Shown: positions 34,199 to 43,626, counted from the first letter of the stretch. The stretch: 64,000 bases of DNA from Bradyrhizobium japonicum USDA 6 (GCF_000284375.1 NC_017249.1:4504001-4568000); one strand, 5' to 3'. Made by a program: numbers and translations. Notes: generated by a model not told the origin, from the sequence alone.

Positions 34199-37100
34199 AT
34201 GGGTATCAACCAGGGTCCGATCAGTCTCGACCAGAAATACACCCAGGAAACCGGACACGTCTTCACCACGGGCATCCAGGCCCTGGTCCGGTTGCCGATG
34301 GCCCAGATCCGGCGCGACCGCGCCAACGGCCTCAACACCGCGGGCTTCATCTCCGGCTACCGCGGCTCGCCGCTCGGCGGCTATGACCAGCAGCTCTTCG
34401 CGGCGCGAAAGCATCTCGAGCAGTACAACATCAAGTTCCAGCCCGGCGTGAACGAGGATCTGGCGGCGACGGCGGTGTGGGGCTCGCAGCAGCTCAACCT
34501 CTCGCCCGGCGCCAAATATGATGGCGTCGTCGGCATCTGGTACGGCAAGGGCCCCGGCGTCGATCGCTGCGGCGACGTGTTCCGTCACGGCAATGCCGCC
34601 GGCTCGGCCAAGAACGGCGGCGTGCTGTGTCTGGCCGGCGACGACCACGGTGCAAAATCCTCCACCGTTCCGCATCAGTCCGACCATGCCTTCATGTCGG
34701 CTTTGATGCCGTATCTCTATCCCTCAAGCATTCACGAGATGATCGAGATGGGCCTGCTCGGCATCGCGATGTCGCGCTACTCGGGCTGCTGGGTCGGGAT
34801 GAAGGTGATCACGGAGACGGTGGAGACCACCGCCGAGATCGACCTCACCGACGAGATGAAGCCGTTCATCATCCCGCCCGATTTCGAGCTGCCGCCCGGT
34901 GGCCTCAATCTGCGTTGGCCCGACGACCGCTTCGAGCAGGACCGCCGCCTCCAGGACTACAAGGGCTTTGCCGCGATCGCCTTTGCGCGCGCCAACAAGG
35001 TCAACCGCGTCACCATGGATTCCCCGAACGCCCGCTTCGGCATCATGGCGTCGGGCAAGAGCTATGAGGACGTCCGCCAGGCGCTCCGCGAGCTCGGGAT
35101 CACCGAGGAGGTCGCCGCCAAGATCGGGCTTCGCCTCTACAAGATCGGCATGCCCTGGCCGCTGGAGCCGGAAGGCGTACGCCAGTTCGCGGTCGGCCTC
35201 GAAGAGATCTTCATCATCGAGGAACGGCGCGAGATCGTCGAGAACCAGGTCAAGCAGGAGCTGTTCAACTGGCGCGACGACGTCCGCCCGCGCATCGTCG
35301 GCAAGATGGACGAGCACGACAAGCGCTTCCTGACCTTCGCCGCCGAGCTCAGCGTTGCCTCGCTTGCGACTTCGATCACCGAGCGGCTGCTTCGACTTAA
35401 TCTCAACCCCGAGATTGCGGAGATGCTCCGCGTCAAGGCCGACTGGTTCAACGGCCGCCAGGCCACCCAAATGCAGGCAGTCGCGCCTGTCTCCCGCACC
35501 CCCTATTTCTGCTCCGGCTGCCCCCACAACACCTCGACCAAGGTCCCCGAAGGCAGCCGTGCCATGGCCGGCATCGGCTGCCACTTCATGGCGCTCTGGA
35601 TGGACCGCTCGACCGAGACGTTCACGCATATGGGCGGCGAGGGCGTGCCGTGGGTCGGCATCGCGCCCTTCACCAACGAGAACCACATTTTCGCCAATCT
35701 CGGCGACGGCACCTACTTCCACTCGGGTCTTCTCGCCATCCGGCAGGCGGTCGCCTCCAAGACCAACATCACCTACAAGATCCTCTACAACGACGCCGTC
35801 GCCATGACCGGCGGCCAGCGCCATGACGGCGATCTCTCGCCGCAGCAGATCACGTTCCAGCTCCACGCCGAAGGTATCCGCGAGATCTACCTGGTCTCGG
35901 AGGCGCCCGATGCCTATCCCGCCGACACCATCGCGCCCGGCGTGAAGAAGTATCATCGCGACGAACTCGACAACGTCATGAAGATGTGCCGCGAGTACAA
36001 GGGCACCTCGGCGATCGTCTTCGTGCAGACCTGCGCCGCCGAAAAGCGCCGCCGCCGCAAGCGCGGCCTGATGGAGGATCCCGCACGCCGCGTCATGATC
36101 AACCCGGCGGTGTGCGAGGGCTGCGGCGACTGCTCGGTGCAGTCGAACTGCATCTCGGTCGAGCCATTGGAGACCGAGTTCGGCCGCAAGCGCGCCATCA
36201 ACCAGTCGTCCTGCAACAAGGACTATTCCTGCGTGAAGGGCTTCTGCCCGTCCTTCGTCACCGTGGACGGCGGAAAGCCGCGCCATCGTGCACCGGCCGA
36301 TCTCGGTGAGATCGGCGAGCTGCCGGAGCCAGCGTCTCGGCCGATGCTGGACAAGCCCTACAACATCGCGGTCGGCGGCGTCGGCGGCACCGGCGTGCTC
36401 ACCATCGGCGCGCTGCTCGGCATGGCCGCGCACATCGAGGGCAAGGCCTCGATGATCCTCGACATGTCGGGCCTGGCGCAAAAGGGCGGTGCAGTGCTCA
36501 GCCACGTCCGCCTGTCCGATCATCCGGCCGAGGTGACCTGCTCGCGCATCGTCACCGGCACCGCCGACGTGGTGCTTGCCGCCGACGAGGTGGTCGCGGT
36601 CGCCAAGGATACGATCTCGCTCTGTGACACCAGCCGCACCCGCGGGATCATCAATAGCCACGTCATTCCCACCGCCGACTTCGTCCTCAACCGCGACTTC
36701 AACTTCCAGACCCGCAAGCTGAACGGCTTGCTGGAGACGGCGCTGCACAAGGACTCGGTGTTCTTCGATTTCACCAAGCCGGCTGAGCAGCTCCTCGGCG
36801 ACTCGATCGCCACCAACATGATGATGATGGGCTACGCCTATCAGAAGGGGCTGTTCCCGCTATCGGCTGAAGCGATCGAGCAGGCCATCGAGGTCAACGG
36901 CGTCTCGATCAAGATGAACAAGGAAGCCTTCCGCCTCGGCCGCCTCGCGGTCGTCGATCCCCAGCGCCTCGCCGAGATGCTGAAGGGAACGGACGAGGTG
37001 GTTGCGCCGAAGACGCTCGACGCAATGACGCTGGATGAGGTCGTCGCGCATCGCGCCAAGCACCTGACCGCCTACCAGAGCGGCCGCCTCGCAAAACGCT

Positions 37101-37690
37101 ATCGCAAGCTGGTCGACCAGGTTCGCGATGCCGCCAAGCAGGGCGGTTATGACGATGCGCTGCCGCGCGCGGTCGCGGTGAACTACGCCAAGCTGCTGGC
37201 GTACAAGGACGAATACGAGGTTGCGCGCCTCTACTCCGACGGTGCTTTCGAGCAGCAGCTCCGCGACCAGTTCGAGGGCGACTTCAAGTTCAACTTCAAT
37301 CTGGCCCCGCCGATCCTCAGCAGTGGTGTCGACGCGCTCGGCCGCCCGAAGAAGCGCGCCTTCGGCCCGTGGATGCTGAAGGTCTTCCGCGTGCTGGCGA
37401 AATTCAAGTTCCTGCGCGGCACGCCGCTCGACATCTTCGGCCGCAGCGCCGACCGCAAGCTCGAGCGCGATTTGATCGTGGGCTACGAGAAGGATGTCGC
37501 CACCGTGCTCGGCCTGTTGTCGCCGATCACGGTCGACACGGCAGTCGAATTGCTTTCGCTGCCCGACCGCATCCGCGGCTACGGCCCGGTGAAGGAGAAG
37601 GCGGTCGTGGACGCCAAGGCCCGCTATGCCCAGCTCGCCGCCGACCTCGCGAGCCCACCGCCGGCGCCAAGGCAGATCGCAGCGGAGTAA
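34199..37690 (+). CDS. Indolepyruvate ferredoxin oxidoreductase family protein (fused alpha-gamma/beta)
   Basis: 1163 residues from ATG 34199 (AAGAGGAC upstream); GTG 34163 would add 12. Decarboxylates 2-oxoacids (aryl or branched) to acyl-CoA with ferredoxin as acceptor. N-terminal half: SGYRGSPLGGYDQQL (thiamine-enzyme pyrimidine domain). Near 440: CSGCPHNTSTKVPEGS and TPP-binding GDGTYFHSG. Near 638 a 4Fe-4S segment CEGCGDCSVQSNC. From about 720 the gamma domain VGGVGGTGVLTIGALLG. It combines the two subunits separated in archaea. First gene of a same-strand row to 43546. Confidence 0.93.
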   Translation: MGINQGPISLDQKYTQETGHVFTTGIQALVRLPMAQIRRDRANGLNTAGFISGYRGSPLGGYDQQLFAARKHLEQYNIKFQPGVNEDLAATAVWGSQQLNLSPGAKYDGVVGIWYGKGPGVDRCGDVFRHGNAAGSAKNGGVLCLAGDDHGAKSSTVPHQSDHAFMSALMPYLYPSSIHEMIEMGLLGIAMSRYSGCWVGMKVITETVETTAEIDLTDEMKPFIIPPDFELPPGGLNLRWPDDRFEQDRRLQDYKGFAAIAFARANKVNRVTMDSPNARFGIMASGKSYEDVRQALRELGITEEVAAKIGLRLYKIGMPWPLEPEGVRQFAVGLEEIFIIEERREIVENQVKQELFNWRDDVRPRIVGKMDEHDKRFLTFAAELSVASLATSITERLLRLNLNPEIAEMLRVKADWFNGRQATQMQAVAPVSRTPYFCSGCPHNTSTKVPEGSRAMAGIGCHFMALWMDRSTETFTHMGGEGVPWVGIAPFTNENHIFANLGDGTYFHSGLLAIRQAVASKTNITYKILYNDAVAMTGGQRHDGDLSPQQITFQLHAEGIREIYLVSEAPDAYPADTIAPGVKKYHRDELDNVMKMCREYKGTSAIVFVQTCAAEKRRRRKRGLMEDPARRVMINPAVCEGCGDCSVQSNCISVEPLETEFGRKRAINQSSCNKDYSCVKGFCPSFVTVDGGKPRHRAPADLGEIGELPEPASRPMLDKPYNIAVGGVGGTGVLTIGALLGMAAHIEGKASMILDMSGLAQKGGAVLSHVRLSDHPAEVTCSRIVTGTADVVLAADEVVAVAKDTISLCDTSRTRGIINSHVIPTADFVLNRDFNFQTRKLNGLLETALHKDSVFFDFTKPAEQLLGDSIATNMMMMGYAYQKGLFPLSAEAIEQAIEVNGVSIKMNKEAFRLGRLAVVDPQRLAEMLKGTDEVVAPKTLDAMTLDEVVAHRAKHLTAYQSGRLAKRYRKLVDQVRDAAKQGGYDDALPRAVAVNYAKLLAYKDEYEVARLYSDGAFEQQLRDQFEGDFKFNFNLAPPILSSGVDALGRPKKRAFGPWMLKVFRVLAKFKFLRGTPLDIFGRSADRKLERDLIVGYEKDVATVLGLLSPITVDTAVELLSLPDRIRGYGPVKEKAVVDAKARYAQLAADLASPPPAPRQIAAE

Positions 37691-38082
37691 GGGCGGTCTC
37701 GACGCGGACGCAATGCGCAGGGCGGGTTAGCCCTGCAGATGCGCGAAGCGCATCTGCTCGGCGTAACCCACCACTTCTCCGTCCACGTGGAAAGCAAAGA
37801 GGTGGTTACGCCTTCGGCTAGCCCACCCTACGATTTCCTGTTTGAAATCAACCAGCGTCCTACTGTGCATGGGGTTGTTTTCGTAAAAAAGAAAAGCGCT
37901 TGTGCCTTCGGGCAAAACACCTTTAGGATTTTGGTCGTCGCGTTCATTGTGAGCGCAGCTAAGCAATCCACTTGCGCCGACGCGCTGCCCTCTCGCCCGA
38001 CGGAATATTTCCGCGCTTGCCAAGCTGGGCTCCGCGGTTCAGAAAAACGGAGCAAGAAGAAACGCGAGCGGAGACCTCTGTT
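37691..38082. repeat. Repeat-filled gap: family A copy 5 and half of a family B element
   Basis: 392 bases. Family A: GGGCGGGTTAGCC (about 37721) to GGCTAGCCCACCCTACGA (about 37832), with inner GCGTAACCCACCAC and GAGGTGGTTACGCC. At 37941-37972 TTCATTGTGAGCGCAGC and TAAGCAATCCACTTG is one arm only of family B. The rest holds no coding sequence. Confidence 0.7.
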
Positions 38083-39240
38083 TTGACCATCAAGGGCAAG
38101 GCCTACATTGCCGGGATCTACGAACACCCGACCCGGCATGCGCCGGACAAATCCACCGCCCAGCTCCACGCCGAGGTCGCGAAGGGCGCGATCGAGGATG
38201 CCGGGATCAGCAAGGACGATGTCGACGGCTATTTCTGCGCCGGCGATGCACCGGGCGGCGCCTGGCCGATGGTCGATTATCTCGGCCTCAATACCAAAAT
38301 ACTCCGCCACGTCGATTCCACCGAGACCGGCGGCTGTTCCTACATCATCCATCTCGGCCACGCTGCTGAAGCCATCGCGGCGGGCAAGTGCTCGATCGCG
38401 CTGATCACCCTCGCCGGCAAGCCGCGCACCGGCGTGATGCCGCCGCGTGCAGCCGGCGCGGAAGCCGATTTCGAATCCGCTTACGGCGCGACCACGCACA
38501 ATGCCTATGGCATGTGTGCCATGCGCCATATGCACGACTATGGCACCACGAGCGAGCAACTCGCCTGGATCAAGGTCGCGGCGTCGCATCACGCGCAATA
38601 CAATCCGCATGCGATGCTCAAGGACGTCGTCACCGTCGAGGACGTGCTGAACTCGCCGATGATCTCCGATCCCCTGCATCGCATGGATTGCTGCGTCGTC
38701 TCCGACGGTGGCGGCGCGCTGATCGTGACGACGCCGGAGATCGCCAGGAGCCTGAAGAAGCCGCTGGTCAAGCTGATCGGCCATGGCGAGGCGATGAAGG
38801 GCCCGCGCGGCGGCAAGGATCTCGATCTCACTTACTCCGCCGGCATCTGGTCCGGCCCGCGCGCGTTCGAGGAAGCTGGCATCACGCCGAAGGACATCAA
38901 ATACGCCTCGATCTATGACAGCTTCACCATCACGGTGCTGATGCAGCTCGAGGACCTCGGCTTCTGCAAGAAGGGTGAGGGTGGCAAGTTCGTCGCCGAC
39001 GGCAACCTGATCTCGGGCGTCGGCAAGCTGCCCTTCAACACCGATGGCGGCGGCCTGTGCAGCAACCATCCCGTCAATCGCGGCGGCATGACCAAGATCA
39101 TCGAGGCCGTCAGGCAGCTGCGCGGCGAGGCGCATCCGAAGGTGCAGGTCAAGAATTGCGATCTCGCCATCGCCCACGGCACCGGCGGCCTTTTGGGCGT
39201 TCGCCACGCCGCCTCGACGGCAATTCTGGAGCGCGTGTGA
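38083..39240 (+). CDS. Thiolase-family protein (SCP-x/acetyl-CoA acetyltransferase type)
   Basis: 385 residues from a TTG start at 38083 with CGGAGACC upstream; no ATG fits. Non-decarboxylating thiolase fold: YIAGIYEHPTRHAPDKS start, STETGGCSYIIHLGHAAEAI around the nucleophile region (Cys near 84, in the usual place), HNAYGMCAMRHMHDYG, and C-terminal CSNHPVNRGGM and AHGTGGLLGVRHAAS. In this SCP-x-like branch the thiolase works with an OB-fold DUF35 protein, which is encoded directly after with a one-base overlap. Likely cleaves 3-oxoacyl-CoA. Confidence 0.9.
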   Translation: MTIKGKAYIAGIYEHPTRHAPDKSTAQLHAEVAKGAIEDAGISKDDVDGYFCAGDAPGGAWPMVDYLGLNTKILRHVDSTETGGCSYIIHLGHAAEAIAAGKCSIALITLAGKPRTGVMPPRAAGAEADFESAYGATTHNAYGMCAMRHMHDYGTTSEQLAWIKVAASHHAQYNPHAMLKDVVTVEDVLNSPMISDPLHRMDCCVVSDGGGALIVTTPEIARSLKKPLVKLIGHGEAMKGPRGGKDLDLTYSAGIWSGPRAFEEAGITPKDIKYASIYDSFTITVLMQLEDLGFCKKGEGGKFVADGNLISGVGKLPFNTDGGGLCSNHPVNRGGMTKIIEAVRQLRGEAHPKVQVKNCDLAIAHGTGGLLGVRHAASTAILERV

Positions 39241-39629
39241 TGGTAGATGCAAAAAAATACCCGGCCCCGGTGACCAATCCGGAGACTGCCGCGTTCTGGG
39301 ACGCAGCCAAGCAGGGCAAGTTCATGATCAAGCGCTGCACCGCGTGCGGCGAAGCGCATTACTTTCCGCGCTCGATCTGCCCGTTCTGCTACTCCGACAA
39401 GACGGTGTGGGAGGAGGCGTCGGGCGAGGGCACGATCTACACCTGGAGCCTGATGCGGAAATCGCCGACCGGCCCTTACGCCATCGGCTACGTCACGCTG
39501 AAGGAGGGGCCGTCGGTGCAGACCAATTTCGTCGACTGCGATCTCGAGAAGCTGAAGATCGGCCAGAAGGTGAAGGTGGTGTTCAAGCCGACCGACGGCG
39601 CGCCATTGCCGTTCTTCACGCCGGCCTGA
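39240..39629 (+). CDS. Zn-ribbon/OB-fold (DUF35) acyl-CoA-binding protein
   Basis: 129 residues from ATG 39240, whose A is the last base of the thiolase stop (TGATG). A four-Cys zinc ribbon at about 32-50 (RCTACGEAHYFPRSICPFC) precedes an OB-fold with GTIYTWSLMRKSPTGPYAIG and VKVVFKPTDGAPLPFF. DUF35 proteins bind CoA esters and form complexes with SCP-x thiolases. The coupling supports a stable complex with the upstream protein. Confidence 0.92.
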   Translation: MVDAKKYPAPVTNPETAAFWDAAKQGKFMIKRCTACGEAHYFPRSICPFCYSDKTVWEEASGEGTIYTWSLMRKSPTGPYAIGYVTLKEGPSVQTNFVDCDLEKLKIGQKVKVVFKPTDGAPLPFFTPA

Positions 39630-39632
39630 TTT

Positions 39633-39835
39633 CTTCCTTCCCCTCTTGTGGGGGAAGGTGGCATAGGCCGCCTCCGGCGGCCGTTCTAAAAATCGACGCC
39701 GAAGCGAAGCTTCGGCTACGGCGCCGGATGAGGGGTTCTTTCCACGAACAGAGTCTTTGTGCGGAAGCGACCCCTCACCCAATTGAGCTTGCCGCACGGC
39801 TCTCGCAGCCTTCCCACAAGGGGAGAGGGCACTTC
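39633..39835. repeat. Composite intergenic repeat, family E (CCTTCCC...GGGAAGG type)
   Basis: Left CCTTCCCCTCTTGTGGGGGAAGG, right CCTTCCCACAAGGGGAGAGGG, about 200 bases apart. Inner GATGAGGGGTTC and ACCCCTCACCCAA are a common rhizobial intergenic pattern. No coding capacity. Confidence 0.6.
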
Positions 39836-39877
39836 GACTGGCAGCGGCGCATAGGAATCCGGGGAGGAAACAACAAA

Positions 39878-40738
39878 ATGTCCGCCAGATACGAAGAACT
39901 CAAAGGCCTCAAAAACATCGGCCAGAAATACGCCTATGGCGATCGCGAGGTCATGCTCTACGCCTACGGCATTGGTCTCGGCGCCGATCCGATGGACGAG
40001 AACGAGCTCGCCTTCGTCAATGAAGGCACGTTCACGCCGCGGCCGCTCAAGGTGGTGCCGACGTTTGCGTCCGTCGCAGCCTGGGGCTCGGGGCCCGGCG
40101 AAATGAACCTCAACCGCGTCATGGTGGTGGACGGCGAGCGTGACATCACCTTCCATCAGCCGCTGCCGGTGGCTGCAAACATCACGGCCGACTCCTCCGT
40201 TGTCGAGGTCTACGACAAGGGCAAGGACAAGGGCGTCGTCATCAGCCACCAGACCGTGCTCAAGAACGAGAAGGGCGAGAAGCTGGCAACGCTCGTCGCC
40301 TCGCGCTTCGCCCGTGGCGACGGCGGCTTTGGCGGGCCGAACCTGACCCAGCCCGATCCGCACAAGATTCCATCGCGCAGCCCCGACAGGACCATCGATA
40401 TCGTCACGCGCCCCGACCAGGCGTTGGTCTATCGCCTCTGCGGCGACCGTAACCCGCTGCACAGCGACCCCGAGTTCGCCAAGAAGGCCGGCTTCCCGCG
40501 TCCGATCCTGCACGGCATGTGCACCTACGGCATCACCTGCCGCGGCGTGCTCCAGACCTATGCCGACTACGACGCCTCTGCTTTCCGCCAGCACGTCGCG
40601 CGGTTCTCATCGCCGGTCTATCCCGGCGAGACCGTGACCATGGACCTCTGGAAGGACGGCAACACGATCTCGTTCGAAGCCAAGGTGAAGTCGCGCGGCG
40701 TCACCGTGATCAAGAACGGCAAGACGGTGCTGGGTTAG
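39878..40738 (+). CDS. MaoC-family enoyl-CoA hydratase (two-domain hotdog)
   Basis: 286 residues from ATG 39878 (GGGGAGG upstream). N-terminal hotdog domain with YAYGIGLGADPMDENEL; C-terminal MaoC domain with the catalytic motif GDRNPLHSDPEFAKKAGFPRPILHG (Asp190 and His195). The layout equals the hydratase-2 part of peroxisomal MFE-2. It should add water to enoyl-CoA. Next gene is a MFE-2-like dehydrogenase, so the two would catalyse successive steps. Confidence 0.93.
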   Translation: MSARYEELKGLKNIGQKYAYGDREVMLYAYGIGLGADPMDENELAFVNEGTFTPRPLKVVPTFASVAAWGSGPGEMNLNRVMVVDGERDITFHQPLPVAANITADSSVVEVYDKGKDKGVVISHQTVLKNEKGEKLATLVASRFARGDGGFGGPNLTQPDPHKIPSRSPDRTIDIVTRPDQALVYRLCGDRNPLHSDPEFAKKAGFPRPILHGMCTYGITCRGVLQTYADYDASAFRQHVARFSSPVYPGETVTMDLWKDGNTISFEAKVKSRGVTVIKNGKTVLG

Positions 40739-40746
40739 CTTCCTTC

Positions 40747-40838
40747 GTCATTCCGGGGCAGCCCGAGAGGGCTGAACCCGGAATCCAGAGGTTGAGGCGC
40801 GAGATTCCGGGTTCGCGCTTCGCGCGCCCCGGAATGAC
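40747..40838. repeat. Dispersed inverted repeat, family C, copy 3
   Basis: GTCATTCCGGGGCAGCC at the left and GCGCGCCCCGGAATGAC at the right; inner AACCCGGAATC and GATTCCGGGTT pair too. Confidence 0.8.
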
Positions 40839-40865
40839 AACAAACAAAAACAGGGAGAAGCCACC

Positions 40866-41744
40866 ATGGGACTACTCGACGGCAAGGTTGCGCTGATCAC
40901 CGGCGCGGGCGGAGGGCTCGGTGAGGCCTACGCAAAACTGTTCGCGCGGGAAGGGGCGTCCGTCGTCGTCAACGATCTCGGCGGGCCCCGTGACGGCTCC
41001 GGGGCCGACAAGTCGATGGCGCAGCTCGTGGTCGACGCGATCAAGGCCGAAGGCGGCAAGGCGGTCGCCAACGGCGCCGACATCTCCACCATGGAAGGCG
41101 GCCAATCGGTGTTCGACGACGCCATCAAGCATTTCGGCCGCGCCGACATCCTCGTCAACAATGCCGGCATCTTGCGCGATCAGACCTTCGCCAAGGCGTC
41201 CGAATCCGACTGGGACAAGGTGATCAAGGTGCACCTGAAGGGCACCTTTTGTTGCACCATGCCGGTGTTTCGCTGGATGCGGGAAAACGGCGGCGGCGTC
41301 ATCGTCAACACCTCCTCGACATCAGGCCTGATCGGCAATTTCGGCCAGACCAATTACGGCGCGGCCAAGGGCGGCATCTGGGGCCTGTCCAACGTGCTGG
41401 CGATCGAGGGCCGGAGGTACAACATTCGGATCTGGACGCTGGCCCCGGGCGCCCTGACCCGCATGACCGCAGACCTGCCCCGCTATAAGGAGAACCCCGG
41501 CGCGGCGCTGGGGCCGGACGGCATCGCGCCGGCCGTGCTATACATGGTCAGCGATTTGTCGGGCGACCAGACCGGCAAGGTGCTGGGTGTGTCCGGACCC
41601 CGCGGCGTGCGCGAAATGCGGATGATGGAAATGGAAGGCTGGAAACCGCCGCACTCGGGCTGGAACGCCCAGGACGTCGTCGATCATGCCAAGGAGATCT
41701 TCTTCTCCGAAGAGCAGATCAAGATGGGGGCGAGGCGGTTCTAG
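40866..41744 (+). CDS. SDR 3-hydroxyacyl-CoA dehydrogenase, MFE-2 type
   Basis: 292 residues, CAGGGAGAAGCCACC before the ATG. TGAGGGLG (12-19), NNAGILRD (98-105), SSTSG, and Tyr164/Lys168 in NYGAAK. The MFE-2-like features VVNDLGGPRDGSGADKSMA and PDGIAPAVLYMVSD point to oxidation of (3R)-hydroxyacyl-CoA. Together with the MaoC and thiolase genes it completes hydration, oxidation and cleavage. Confidence 0.92.
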   Translation: MGLLDGKVALITGAGGGLGEAYAKLFAREGASVVVNDLGGPRDGSGADKSMAQLVVDAIKAEGGKAVANGADISTMEGGQSVFDDAIKHFGRADILVNNAGILRDQTFAKASESDWDKVIKVHLKGTFCCTMPVFRWMRENGGGVIVNTSSTSGLIGNFGQTNYGAAKGGIWGLSNVLAIEGRRYNIRIWTLAPGALTRMTADLPRYKENPGAALGPDGIAPAVLYMVSDLSGDQTGKVLGVSGPRGVREMRMMEMEGWKPPHSGWNAQDVVDHAKEIFFSEEQIKMGARRF

Positions 41745-41772
41745 CCATCGACAGAGAGAAACAAGGACAACG

Positions 41773-42726
41773 ATGAAACTCACCGCCGACGCCAAGGGCA
41801 CCTTCGCAATCGCGCCGACGCCGTTCCACGATGACGGCCGGATCGACGAGCGCTCGATCGACCGCCTGACCGACTTCTACGAGGAGGTCGGCTGCGACGG
41901 CGTCACGGTGCTGGGTATCCTCGGTGAGGCCCCCAAGCTCGACGCCGCCGAGGCCGAGCAGGTGGCGGTGCGCTACGTCAAGCGTGCCAAGAAGATGCAG
42001 GTGATCGTCGGCGTCTCCGCGCCGGGCTTTGCCACCATGCGTTCGCTGGCCAGGGCCTCGATGGACGCAGGCGCGGCCGGCGTCATGATCGCGCCGCCGC
42101 CCTCGCTCCGGACCGACGACCAGATCGTCGGCTATTTCAAGCAGGCGGCCGAGGCGATCGGGCCCGACGTGCCCTGGGTGCTCCAGGACTATCCGTTGAC
42201 GCTCACGGTGGTGTTCACCCCCGCCGTGATCCGCAAGATCGTCATGGACAATCCGAATTGCGTGATGCTCAAGCACGAGGACTGGCCGGGCCTGGAGAAG
42301 ATCTCCACTTTGCGCGGCTTCCAGAAGGACGGCTCGCTGCGTCCGCTCTCGATCCTCTGCGGCAACGGCGGCACGTTCCTCGATTTCGAGATGGAGCGCG
42401 GCGCCGACGGCGCCATGACCGGCTATGCTTTCCCGGAGCTTCTGATCGACGTCGTGAACCTCTCCAAGGCCGGCAAGCGTGATGCTGCGCATGATCTGTT
42501 CGACGCGCATCTGCCGCTGATCCGCTACGAGCAGCAGCCCGGCGTCGGCCTGACCGTGCGCAAATACGTGCTGCAGAAGCGCGGCATCATCGCTTCCAGC
42601 GCGCAGCGCAAGCCGGGCGCGACCATGACGGCGACGGCGAAGGCCGAGGTCGACTACCTGCTGTCGCGCGTTGCCCGTTTCGACAAGCGCGCCAATCTCG
42701 GCCCGCAATCCAGCGCCGCAGGTTAG
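41773..42726 (+). CDS. DapA-like dihydrodipicolinate synthase family lyase
   Basis: 317 residues from ATG 41773. N-acetylneuraminate lyase superfamily TIM barrel with Schiff-base Lys167 (CVMLKHED) and Tyr140 (LQDYPL). The usual GTTGE loop reads GILGEAP, so it is not the lysine pathway enzyme; aldolase or hydratase-aldolase activity is more likely. Spaced 28 bases after the SDR and 4 bases before the NUDIX gene, hence co-transcribed. Confidence 0.9.
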   Translation: MKLTADAKGTFAIAPTPFHDDGRIDERSIDRLTDFYEEVGCDGVTVLGILGEAPKLDAAEAEQVAVRYVKRAKKMQVIVGVSAPGFATMRSLARASMDAGAAGVMIAPPPSLRTDDQIVGYFKQAAEAIGPDVPWVLQDYPLTLTVVFTPAVIRKIVMDNPNCVMLKHEDWPGLEKISTLRGFQKDGSLRPLSILCGNGGTFLDFEMERGADGAMTGYAFPELLIDVVNLSKAGKRDAAHDLFDAHLPLIRYEQQPGVGLTVRKYVLQKRGIIASSAQRKPGATMTATAKAEVDYLLSRVARFDKRANLGPQSSAAG

Positions 42727-42730
42727 TTGA

Positions 42731-43546
42731 ATGGCAGAGACATCCGCATCACGCCCGGCTTCGACCATCCTTCTGCTCCGCGACGGTGCAAAGGTCGACG
42801 GCAAGAGCCGCGACGGAATCGAAGTCTTCATGATGGTCCGCCATCATCAGATCGAGTTCAACTCGGGCGCGCTGGTGTTTCCCGGCGGCAGCGTCGATGC
42901 CGGCGACAACGAGATCGTCGCCCGTGCTGACCTCTATTCGGGCGGCGAAGCCTTAAGTGAATCGGATCGCGGTTTTCGGATCGCCGCGATCCGCGAGACC
43001 TTTGAGGAAAGCGGCATCCTGCTGGCGCGGGCGAAGGGCGCGGGTACGACGATCGATGCCAGGCGCGCCGGCGAGATCGCCGACAAGCATCGCGTCGCCC
43101 TCAACGAGCACAAGATCAGCTTCCTGAGTATCCTTGCCGACAACGGCCTCCAGCTCGCGCTCGACACGCTCGTGCCCTACGCGCACTGGATCACGCCGGA
43201 GGGCATGCCGAAGCGGTTCGACACCTGGTTCTTCCTCGCGGCCGCACCGCCCGATCAGCTCGGCGCCCATGACGGCCGGGAGTCCACCGACTCGATCTGG
43301 GTGTCGCCGCGAGAGGCGGTGGAGGGCGGCGAGAGCGGCCGCTTCAAGCTGCCGTTCCCGACCACGCGCAACCTGATCCGCCTCGCCAAGCAGGGTAGCG
43401 TGGGCGCCGCGCTGGAGCACGCCCGCGGCATGTCGATTGTCACGGTGATGCCGGTCATGACCAAGACCGAAGGCGGCCGCCAGCTCCGCATTCCCCGCGA
43501 AGCCGGCTATGACGGAGAGGTGTTCGAGGTCGGGGCGGTCGGCTAG
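42731..43546 (+). CDS. NUDIX hydrolase (NUDT19-like CoA diphosphatase type)
   Basis: 271 residues. Long N-terminal strand FMMVRHHQIEFNSGALVFPGGSVDAGDNE, then an insertion before the Nudix helix AAIRETFEESGI (R88, E89, E92, E93). The insert and size resemble NUDT19/RP2p, which hydrolyses CoA and CoA esters, consistent with the acyl-CoA setting. Start four bases after the DapA-like stop. Confidence 0.88.
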   Translation: MAETSASRPASTILLLRDGAKVDGKSRDGIEVFMMVRHHQIEFNSGALVFPGGSVDAGDNEIVARADLYSGGEALSESDRGFRIAAIRETFEESGILLARAKGAGTTIDARRAGEIADKHRVALNEHKISFLSILADNGLQLALDTLVPYAHWITPEGMPKRFDTWFFLAAAPPDQLGAHDGRESTDSIWVSPREAVEGGESGRFKLPFPTTRNLIRLAKQGSVGAALEHARGMSIVTVMPVMTKTEGGRQLRIPREAGYDGEVFEVGAVG

Positions 43547-43626
43547 GATACTTCGACACCAAACGAAGTATTGGCGGCCACGGACGCGCTAGGTTCCGTC
43601 CATCGCGAATGGACGGGACGTGACAA

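Noticed and set aside
34724..36748. 674-codon minus-strand open frame
   Set aside because: Antisense shadow of the ferredoxin oxidoreductase gene.
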